Origin: an uncultured Clostridia bacterium
Lineage (GTDB): Bacteria; Bacillota; Clostridia; UBA1381
DNA: 6,434 nt
Reading direction: 5' to 3'
Assembly: GCA_934454035.1 (NCBI GenBank)
Contig: CAKSFY010000123.1
Span: forward strand, 1-6,434
Positions 1-5,560 of this stretch are shown in pieces. The position numbers and the translations under genes are program-made. Each line of letters starts with the position of its first letter. The stretch's first letter is position 1. The notes under the pieces were generated by a model. It had not been told where the DNA came from, did not search any database, and saw only the letters and a list, made by a program, of their open reading frames with translations.

Positions 1-608
1 ACGGACTATACAGCCAAAAATACGATTATCCGCCGGAGGTCATTTTGTCACATTCATTTTTTGCACAGAGACCGGCAGAATTTTTTAAGTTTTACAGAGA
101 TAAAATGATTGTAAAAAATGCCGAACCGAACACTTGTCACAGAGTGCTTGCGGAAATGGAGAAAAAAGGGAAACTAAAAGCCGTTATTACTCAGAATATT
201 GACGGACTGCACAGAATGGCGGGGAGTAATATCGTGCTTGAACTGCACGGGTCGGTGTACAGAAATTACTGCACAAAATGCGGAAAAACATATGATGTAT
301 CAGCAATTGAAACAGATGAGCTTGTTCCGCATTGTGAATGCGGCGGAATAATTAAGCCGGACGTTGTATTATATGAAGAACCGCTTGACAAATACACGCT
401 TGATATGGCGGTTGCTTACATTCAGGCAGCTGAAGTTCTGATAGTTGGCGGAACATCGCTTACTGTACAGCCTGCCGCAAGCCTTTTGTATAACTATATG
501 GGGAAAAAGCTTGTGCTTATAAACAAAACACCCACACCTATGGATAAAAATGCGGATTTGCTTATCACCGAACCGATAGGGGAAGTGTTCGGCAAATTGG
601 TAATCTGA
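1..608 (+). CDS. cobB: Sir2-family NAD-dependent protein deacylase (sirtuin), 5'-truncated
   Basis: This is the C-terminal part of a cytosolic sirtuin, which removes acyl groups from lysines using NAD+ and releases nicotinamide and O-acyl-ADP-ribose. The reading frame is open from base 3 (GLYSQKYDYPPEV...), so the gene starts left of the window. The TTG at 45 lies inside the conserved region and is not a start. About 201 residues are visible; a full sirtuin is roughly 240, so the N-terminal Rossmann segment with the GAGxS motif is missing. Visible hallmarks are TQNIDGLH (NAD binding, near base 189), the catalytic His in LELHGS (codon 246-248), and a zinc site of CTKC (from 270) and CEC (near 333-341). 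GGTSLTVQPA (near 447) and VLINKTPTP in the second Rossmann half follow. The KPDVVLYEE stretch resembles the Firmicute CobB subgroup. The substrate acyl type cannot be read from this fragment. It ends 16 bases before the next gene. Confidence 0.95.
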   Translation, partial: GLYSQKYDYPPEVILSHSFFAQRPAEFFKFYRDKMIVKNAEPNTCHRVLAEMEKKGKLKAVITQNIDGLHRMAGSNIVLELHGSVYRNYCTKCGKTYDVSAIETDELVPHCECGGIIKPDVVLYEEPLDKYTLDMAVAYIQAAEVLIVGGTSLTVQPAASLLYNYMGKKLVLINKTPTPMDKNADLLITEPIGEVFGKLVI

Positions 609-609
609 G

Positions 610-616
610 AAGGGAG
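610..616 (+). promoter_or_regulatory. Ribosome binding site for the DUF1599 gene
   Basis: AAGGGAG lies eight bases before the ATG at 625, just after the sirtuin stop codon at 606-608. It supports that ATG as the start and shows that the gene is translated independently. Confidence 0.7.
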
Positions 617-624
617 CAGCATAT

Positions 625-1200
625 ATGCCGGAACTTGAAAAAGAATTTGACGAAATAATAAATGAGTGTTCATCACTTTTTGAAAATAAACTTAGGGATT
701 ATGGCGCAACATGGCTGTTTTACAGAAATGTATCCTTGCTTGACCAGCTGTGGATTAAAGTGAAAAGAATTTCGGTTTTAGAGGAGAATCATGATAACAC
801 TCTTGTAGGAGAGGGCAGACGTGACGAATATATCGGCATAATTAATTATGCGGTTGTGATGCTTTTCAGGATTTTGTGCCCCGGCAGCTTTCCGACTTAT
901 GAGGATGTACTTGCCAAGCCGGAACTGGCAGATTCAATTTCGGTTGACACGATTATGTCGTGTTACAAAAAAATAATATCCGAAATTAAAGGACTCATGA
1001 TAAAGAAAAATCATGATTACGGCGACGCGTGGCGTTCAATGGATCAAAAATCAATTACGGATATGATCATTATTAAACTTTCGAGAATCAGAAAAATATT
1101 AAAAAATGACGGAAAGCTGCTGGTTTCGGAAAATATTGACGCTCAGCTTTTCGATACTGTAAACTATGCAGTATTCGGACTGATAAAACTGGAGGATTAG
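625..1200 (+). CDS. DUF1599 (Nmad1-like) protein with two tandem copies of the domain
   Basis: I recognise this as a two-domain DUF1599 protein, a family of unknown biochemical function. From memory, the Pfam family is also called nucleotide modification associated domain 1, after its phage and DNA-modification contexts. The 191 residues hold two copies. Copy 1 has DYGATW (25-30), D40, K45, R48-I49, E63 and NYAV (74-77). Copy 2 has DYGDAW (131-136), D146, K151, R154-I155, E169 and NYAV (180-183). Every one of these pairs is exactly 106 residues apart, so the copies align without gaps. The conserved Asp, Lys, Arg, Glu and Asn suggest a ligand or metal site in a mainly helical fold; that is inference. 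There is no signal peptide or membrane helix, so it is probably cytosolic. It lies in the same operon as a sirtuin and NAD-salvage enzyme. Its length and two-copy layout match my recollection of chromosomal members in Bacteroidetes and Firmicutes. Family assignment is secure; function is unknown. Confidence 0.85.
   Translation: MPELEKEFDEIINECSSLFENKLRDYGATWLFYRNVSLLDQLWIKVKRISVLEENHDNTLVGEGRRDEYIGIINYAVVMLFRILCPGSFPTYEDVLAKPELADSISVDTIMSCYKKIISEIKGLMIKKNHDYGDAWRSMDQKSITDMIIIKLSRIRKILKNDGKLLVSENIDAQLFDTVNYAVFGLIKLED
1191..1195 (+). promoter_or_regulatory. Ribosome binding site inside the end of the preceding gene
   Basis: GGAGG lies in the last codons of the DUF1599 gene, eight bases before the ATG at 1204. 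With only three bases between the genes, the ribosome ending the first gene sits on the start region of the second, so translational coupling is likely. Confidence 0.75.
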
Positions 1201-1203
1201 AAT

Positions 1204-2127
1204 ATGAAAAAAATTATTACATTTTTAGCGGCTATGATGCTTGCAGTCTGTGCAGTAAGTGCCGAAAGTGATATTAACATACAGATTAACGGAGAAGAAT
1301 TTAAAACGCAAACTGAAACACCTGTCGTAATTAATGACAGAGTGCTTGTTCCGATGAGAGAAATTTTCGAAAAATTCGGTGCACAGGTTTACTGGGAAAA
1401 TTCGACCAAAACGGTTAGCGCAATTAGAAACGGTGATGTCGTTATGCTTCAGATAGGGAACGAAAAGCTTTTAAAGCCGGGAGTGGAGATTGATATGGAG
1501 GTTGCGCCTGTTGTAATAAATGACAGGACAATGGTTCCTCTGAGAGCAGTATCATCCGGACTTGGTGCAGAAGTTAATTGGGATAACAATACCCGGACTG
1601 TTTATATTGATTTTAAAGAAAGCGAAACAATTCCGGTTACTGTAGAAATTGAAAATCTCGGGACAATGAAAGCGGAGCTTTACCCGAAAATTGCACCCGA
1701 AACAGTTGCAAATTTTGTAAAACTTGCTAATGAGGGATTTTATGACGGCCTTATTTTTCATAGAGTTATTGACGGCTTTATGATTCAAGGCGGCGGCTAC
1801 GATAAGGATTTTAATCTAAAGGAAGCATCTTCAATCAAGGGAGAATTTGCCTCCAATGGTTTTGATAATACGCTAAAGCATACAAGGGGTGTTTTATCTA
1901 TGGCAAGAACCTCCGACCCTAACTCTGCAAGCAGCCAGTTTTTCATTATGGATGAGACGGCAGAGTATCTTGACGGAGAATATGCCGCATTCGGAAAACT
2001 TACCGATGGTTTTGATGTACTTGATAAGATTGCCGAGACCAAAACTCATACTTTGCCGAATGGAATGAGTGATGTGCCGGAAAATCTTCCGGTGATAAAA
2101 TCAATAAGAGCGGATATTAATGAATAA
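1204..2127 (+). CDS. Secreted cyclophilin-type peptidyl-prolyl cis-trans isomerase with N-terminal copper-amine-oxidase-like repeats
   Basis: This 307-residue protein should catalyse cis-trans isomerisation of prolyl bonds outside the cytoplasmic membrane. Residues 1-20 form a signal peptide (MKK start, hydrophobic core, VSA before E21). A Cys at 16 follows LAV, a poor lipobox, so I favour ordinary secretion over lipoprotein anchoring. Residues about 22-137 are a copper amine oxidase N-terminal-like domain made of two repeats: PVVINDRVLVPMR (40-52) and PVVINDRTMVPLR (102-114), each followed by a Trp and a T-x-T-V strand. In Clostridia such domains are usually cell-surface modules, not enzymes. 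Residues about 145-304 are the cyclophilin domain, with FHRVIDGFMIQGGG (185-198, catalytic Arg187), SMART (232-236), SSQFFI (243-248) and LDGEYAAFGK (256-265). By alignment with human cyclophilin A, the Trp121 position is Tyr255 and the His126 position is Tyr260, changes expected to weaken cyclosporin binding. The final eight bases overlap the next gene. Confidence 0.93.
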   Translation: MKKIITFLAAMMLAVCAVSAESDINIQINGEEFKTQTETPVVINDRVLVPMREIFEKFGAQVYWENSTKTVSAIRNGDVVMLQIGNEKLLKPGVEIDMEVAPVVINDRTMVPLRAVSSGLGAEVNWDNNTRTVYIDFKESETIPVTVEIENLGTMKAELYPKIAPETVANFVKLANEGFYDGLIFHRVIDGFMIQGGGYDKDFNLKEASSIKGEFASNGFDNTLKHTRGVLSMARTSDPNSASSQFFIMDETAEYLDGEYAAFGKLTDGFDVLDKIAETKTHTLPNGMSDVPENLPVIKSIRADINE

Positions 2128-2371
2128 TTATTACGTTTATTTATTAAAGTGCAGCGATGGCTCTTTTTATTGCGGCTATACCGATAATGTTGAAAAACGG
2201 GTAGAGACTCACAACAGCGGAAAAGGCGCAAAATACACACGGAGCCGCAGGCCTGTCGAGCTTGTTTATTTTGAAAAGTTTGATACAAAAGGTGCGGCAA
2301 TGAAACGGGAATGTGAGATTAAAAAGCTTACCCGTGAGCAAAAGTCGGAGCTTATAGGCACGCCTTTTTGA
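2120..2371 (+). CDS. Small GIY-YIG nuclease-domain protein (UPF0213/YhbQ-like)
   Basis: This 83-residue protein is a stand-alone GIY-YIG domain of the UPF0213 type, related to the nuclease domain of UvrC and of homing endonucleases. The GIY position is read as YVYLL (5-9) and the YIG position as YCGYT (17-21). Next come Arg27 and His31, the KYTRSRRPVELVY segment (38-50), and the metal-binding Glu in AMKRECEIKKL (Glu64, residues 60-70). All expected catalytic positions are present, so it is probably an active DNA or RNA nuclease, but the natural substrate of this family is not well defined. There is no separate DNA-binding domain. The ATG at 2120 lies inside the end of the isomerase gene, overlapping it by eight bases. 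Only a weak AAGAG (2106-2110) precedes it, so translation probably depends on coupling. It ends 14 bases before the flippase gene. Confidence 0.9.
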   Translation: MNNYYVYLLKCSDGSFYCGYTDNVEKRVETHNSGKGAKYTRSRRPVELVYFEKFDTKGAAMKRECEIKKLTREQKSELIGTPF

Positions 2372-2376
2372 AAGGA
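2371..2376 (+). promoter_or_regulatory. Ribosome binding site that fixes the flippase start
   Basis: AAAGGA lies nine bases before the ATG at 2386. A TTG at 2368 is in frame but overlaps the stop codon of the preceding gene and lies upstream of this site, so ATG 2386 is the better start. Confidence 0.7.
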
Positions 2377-2385
2377 ATATATGGA

Positions 2386-4089
2386 ATGAGCAAAAACAAA
2401 AAAACGTCTTTTATGACAAATGTATCAATAGTCCTTTTTTCGCAGCTTGCAGTGAAAGTTCTCGGGCTGGTTTACAGAATGGTCATAACAAATATCAACG
2501 GCTTCGGAGATGCCGGGAACGGTTATTACAATACCGGCTTTCAGGTCTATACTCTGCTTCTGGCAATTTCGTCGGTCGGTATTCCGAATGCAATTTCAAA
2601 AATGACATCGGAACGCGTCGCGGTCGGCGATTACAGAGGAGCAAACAAAATTTTCAGAACAGCGCTTGTGCTATTCTTTTTTGTAGGATTTTTCTGCGCA
2701 GCGATTATGTTCTTCGGCGCGGACTTTATTGTAGATGTTATATTGGGTCAAGCCGAGGCTGACGGGGCAAAATATGTATTAATGGCATTGTCGCCGTCTG
2801 TTATATTTGTTTGCTTGTCAGCGGTAATCAGAGGATATTTCACCGGTATGAGCAATATGAAAGCGACAAGTATGTCGCAGGTTTTGGAGCAGGTTTTCAA
2901 ATGTACCCTCACTGTGCTGATAGTTTGGGTTATGGCAGGTCTTTCGATTTATACAAATGAAGATGTAAAAGCATATTCGATGGCGGCAGGAGCTAATTTT
3001 GCGTCAACTATTGCAACAGTATTAAGCTTTGTGTATCTTTTGTTTTTCTATTATAGGCGTAAAAGCGGTATTATGGAAAATGTTAAAAAAAGCAGCGGTC
3101 AAACAATTGATTACCCTTTCTTCAAAATGTGCCGGACTATTTTGCTTATTTCTATACCGATTTCGCTAGGCGGAATTATTTCTGCGATTAACCGCCTTGT
3201 GGATACCGCAACAATTACAAGAGGTATTGAAATAGCATTTAAAGATATGATTCCTGCCTACGGAAACACTCAGGCAATTTTAAATCCTACTGCGCAGCAG
3301 CTTAATAAAGAAGCTATACGGCTTTCGGGAATACTTTCAAAGAGCGACACGCTTTTGAATTTGCCGATTGCATTAAATATTGCTTTTGCAACTGTTTTGG
3401 TTCCGTCCATTGCAGGAGCGTTGGCAGTCGGCAACAAAAAAGAAGCGAGCGAAAAAATATCATATTCTTTTCTGTTGTCAATACTGATAATCTTCCCGTG
3501 CGCGGTAGGATATATCACGATGGCACAGCCGATTTATAAGCTTTTGTATCCGAATGCTCAGCTTGGCGCCCAGCTTTTACAAATAAGCTCCGTTGCCCTT
3601 ATATTTATTGCTCTTAACCAGACTATTTCGGGCTCACTGCAGGGGATAGGCAAAATATTTGCTCCGGCAACCGGACTTTTGATGGGATGTATCGCAAAAT
3701 TTTTTTTGAATGTTGTGTTGATAAGACAAACAGCTATTAATATTTACGGTGCTCCGATATCATCAATTGCATGCCAGCTTATTTCGTTTACTTACGGATT
3801 TTCGGTTTTGTGCAGACAAACATCAGTAAAGCTGAATTTAAAAAAATATATCATCAAACCGCTGACGGCAGCGGTACTTATGGGTATTTCGGCATTGGTT
3901 GTTTATAAGGCGGCAATGTTTGTATGTAAAATAAACATAATTGCACTTTTTGCTGCGATAGTGTTTGCGGCTGCAGTTTATTTTGTAGCAGTGTTTAAGC
4001 TTAAAATATTAACCGATGATGAGATAGAGCAGCTTCCTGCCGGAAATGCGTTGCTCGGAAAATTAAAGAAACTCGGGTTTTATAAATAA
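2386..4089 (+). CDS. MOP-superfamily lipid-linked precursor flippase, SpoVB/YtgP/MurJ type
   Basis: This is a polytopic membrane protein of 567 residues from the chosen start. It belongs to the polysaccharide biosynthesis branch of the MOP exporters, whose members flip lipid-linked sugars such as lipid II across the cytoplasmic membrane. The N-terminus has a short basic tail (MSKNKKTSF) and a first helix at about 12-35. It is followed by the family-typical stretch GNGYYNTGFQVYTLLL (45-60) and SVGIPNAISK (63-72). Further hydrophobic helices run to about residue 536, consistent with 14 in all. The cytosolic tail LTDDEIEQLPAGNALLGKL (542-560) is a SpoVB/YtgP hallmark. The loop between about 279 and 320 is polar and Gln/Asn-rich, and seems long for this position. 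YtgP of Bacillus is a lipid II flippase; whether this copy handles lipid II, a sporulation precursor or another polymer cannot be told from sequence alone. It sits 16 bases before pncB. Confidence 0.88.
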   Translation: MSKNKKTSFMTNVSIVLFSQLAVKVLGLVYRMVITNINGFGDAGNGYYNTGFQVYTLLLAISSVGIPNAISKMTSERVAVGDYRGANKIFRTALVLFFFVGFFCAAIMFFGADFIVDVILGQAEADGAKYVLMALSPSVIFVCLSAVIRGYFTGMSNMKATSMSQVLEQVFKCTLTVLIVWVMAGLSIYTNEDVKAYSMAAGANFASTIATVLSFVYLLFFYYRRKSGIMENVKKSSGQTIDYPFFKMCRTILLISIPISLGGIISAINRLVDTATITRGIEIAFKDMIPAYGNTQAILNPTAQQLNKEAIRLSGILSKSDTLLNLPIALNIAFATVLVPSIAGALAVGNKKEASEKISYSFLLSILIIFPCAVGYITMAQPIYKLLYPNAQLGAQLLQISSVALIFIALNQTISGSLQGIGKIFAPATGLLMGCIAKFFLNVVLIRQTAINIYGAPISSIACQLISFTYGFSVLCRQTSVKLNLKKYIIKPLTAAVLMGISALVVYKAAMFVCKINIIALFAAIVFAAAVYFVAVFKLKILTDDEIEQLPAGNALLGKLKKLGFYK

Positions 4090-4090
4090 G

Positions 4091-4098
4091 AAAGAGGG
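4091..4098 (+). promoter_or_regulatory. Ribosome binding site for pncB
   Basis: AAAGAGGG lies seven bases before the ATG at 4106 and directly after the flippase stop codon. It supports the start at 4106 over the in-frame ATG at 4118. Confidence 0.7.
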
Positions 4099-4105
4099 CA
4101 AAATT

Positions 4106-5542
4106 ATGGAAAAAAATATGTCACTTCTAATGGATTTTTATGAACTGACTATGGCAAACGGCTTTTGGGTTGAAGGCTATAAAGATAAAATTGCATATTT
4201 TGATATGTTTTTCAGACAAATTCCGGATAACGGCGGTTTTGCAATAATGGCAGGAGTAGAGCAGCTGATAGAATATTTGGAAAATCTGGAATTTTCGGAT
4301 GAAGATATAGAATTTTTAAAGGAAAAAGGAATCTTTAACGAGAAGTTCTTAAATTATTTGAAAAAATTCAAATTTGAATGCGATGTCTGGGCAATTCCGG
4401 AGGGAACCCCGATTTTCCCCGGAGAACCGATTGTAACAGTCAGAGGACCGGTTGTTCAGGCTCAGCTTATTGAAACCATGCTTCTGCTTTTGATAAATCA
4501 TCAGAGCTTGATAGCAACAAAGGCTAACAGGATTGTGCGCGCTGCGGACAGCAGACCGGTTATGGAATTCGGTTCGAGGAGAGCCCAGGGTACAAATGCG
4601 GCAATTATGGGTGCCAGAGCCGCTTTTTTGGGCGGATGTGTCGGCACGGCATGTACCTGTGTTGACAGAGATTATAAAGTTCCTGCACTCGGAACTATGG
4701 CTCATAGCTGGGTACAGCTGTTCGACAGTGAATATGATGCATTTTATGCATATGCTAAGAATTATCCCGATAACTGTACACTTTTAATAGATACCTACAA
4801 CGTCCTAAAATCGGGACTTCCGAATGCAATAAAAGTATTTAATGATGTTGTTGTTCCCATGGGGTATCGACCCAAGGGTGTAAGAATAGATTCCGGAGAC
4901 ATAACATATCTTTCAAAGAAATGCCGCAAAATATTGGACGAAGCAGGATTTAGCGATTGCGGAATAGTTGCTTCCAATTCTTTGGACGAGTATATTATCA
5001 GGGATACAATTATGCAGGGAGCAAAAATTGATTCTTTTGGTGTCGGCGAAAGATTAATTACGTCAAAATCAGAGCCTGTATTCGGCGGAGTTTATAAGCT
5101 TGCTGCCGTTGAGGACGAAAACGGAGTGCTTATACCAAAAATTAAAATAAGTGAAAATGTTCAAAAAATAACAAATCCGGGATTTAAACAGGTATACAGA
5201 CTTTATTCGCGCAAGGATTCGGCTGCCATCGCGGACGTGATTACACTGCATGATGAAGTATTGGACGATACAAAGCCTTATGAATTGTTTGATCCGGAGC
5301 ATACATGGAAGCGAAAGACAGTAACGGATTTTTATGCGCGGCCGCTGCTTAAAAAAATATTTGAAAAGGGCAAATGCATTTATGAAAACCCTTCGCTTGA
5401 GGTTTTGAAAGAGTATTGCAAAATGCAGATAGACGGACTCTGGGAGGAAGTAAAAAGATTTGAAAATCCGCATGAATACTACGTTGATATGTCACAGAAA
5501 ATGTGGGATTTAAAATATAATCTTCTTAAAAATTATCAGTAG
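4106..5542 (+). CDS. pncB: Nicotinate phosphoribosyltransferase
   Basis: This 478-residue cytosolic enzyme joins nicotinate to PRPP to make nicotinate mononucleotide, with ATP hydrolysis driving the reaction. It is the entry step of the Preiss-Handler NAD salvage route. The family start is clear: LLMDFYELTMANGFW (7-21) and YFDMFFRQIPDNGGFAIMAG (31-50). The substrate pocket includes EFGSRRAQG (154-162). The catalytic His, phosphorylated during ATP coupling, is His200 in GTMAHSWV (196-203). The phosphoribosyl-binding strand is VRIDSGDI (259-266), followed by ASNSLDEY (289-296) and FGVGERLITS (311-320). The C-terminal region (about 380-478) continues as in full-length members, so the gene appears intact. 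It starts 16 bases after the flippase and ends 18 before the t6A gene. Because the sirtuin in the same run releases nicotinamide, a nicotinamidase (PncA) elsewhere would complete the cycle; none is visible here. Confidence 0.96.
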   Translation: MEKNMSLLMDFYELTMANGFWVEGYKDKIAYFDMFFRQIPDNGGFAIMAGVEQLIEYLENLEFSDEDIEFLKEKGIFNEKFLNYLKKFKFECDVWAIPEGTPIFPGEPIVTVRGPVVQAQLIETMLLLLINHQSLIATKANRIVRAADSRPVMEFGSRRAQGTNAAIMGARAAFLGGCVGTACTCVDRDYKVPALGTMAHSWVQLFDSEYDAFYAYAKNYPDNCTLLIDTYNVLKSGLPNAIKVFNDVVVPMGYRPKGVRIDSGDITYLSKKCRKILDEAGFSDCGIVASNSLDEYIIRDTIMQGAKIDSFGVGERLITSKSEPVFGGVYKLAAVEDENGVLIPKIKISENVQKITNPGFKQVYRLYSRKDSAAIADVITLHDEVLDDTKPYELFDPEHTWKRKTVTDFYARPLLKKIFEKGKCIYENPSLEVLKEYCKMQIDGLWEEVKRFENPHEYYVDMSQKMWDLKYNLLKNYQ

Positions 5543-5549
5543 AAAAGAG
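5543..5549 (+). promoter_or_regulatory. Weak ribosome binding site for the threonylcarbamoyl-AMP synthase gene
   Basis: AAAAGAG follows the pncB stop codon directly and lies 11 bases before the ATG at 5561, a longer spacing than for the other genes here. No other in-frame start codon exists between the pncB stop and 5561. Confidence 0.45.
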
Positions 5550-5560
5550 TATATAAAATC

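Noticed and set aside
45..47. TTG as the start of the sirtuin.
   Set aside because: The frame upstream is open and encodes conserved sirtuin residues (GLYSQKY...), so the true start lies outside the window.
947..963. A perfect 6-base inverted repeat (ACACGA / TCGTGT) with a 5-base loop, considered as an operator or hairpin.
   Set aside because: It is short and lies within coding sequence. The bases after it are A-rich on this strand, not a T run, so it is not a terminator.
944..979. TTGACA at 944-949 with a TAATAT at 974-979, a possible internal promoter.
   Set aside because: The spacing is 24 bases, well outside the usual 16-18, and the site lies in the coding sequence of the DUF1599 gene.
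2368..2370. TTG as the start of the flippase.
   Set aside because: It precedes the ribosome binding site at 2371-2376 and overlaps the previous stop codon. ATG 2386 is better spaced.
4637..4660. Three cysteines close together in pncB (Cys178, Cys183, Cys185), considered as a metal or redox site.
   Set aside because: They lie in a conserved core stretch just before the catalytic His motif, where small residues are common in the family. No further paired cysteines suggest a metal site.
4349..4787. Open frames on the minus strand (4349-4705) and in another plus frame (4533-4787).
   Set aside because: Both overlap the pncB region that encodes the substrate pocket and catalytic His200. Neither shows a recognisable domain.
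5069..5473. A 134-codon open frame on the minus strand.
   Set aside because: It is antisense to the conserved C-terminal half of pncB, and its composition looks like a shadow of that gene, with no family motifs.
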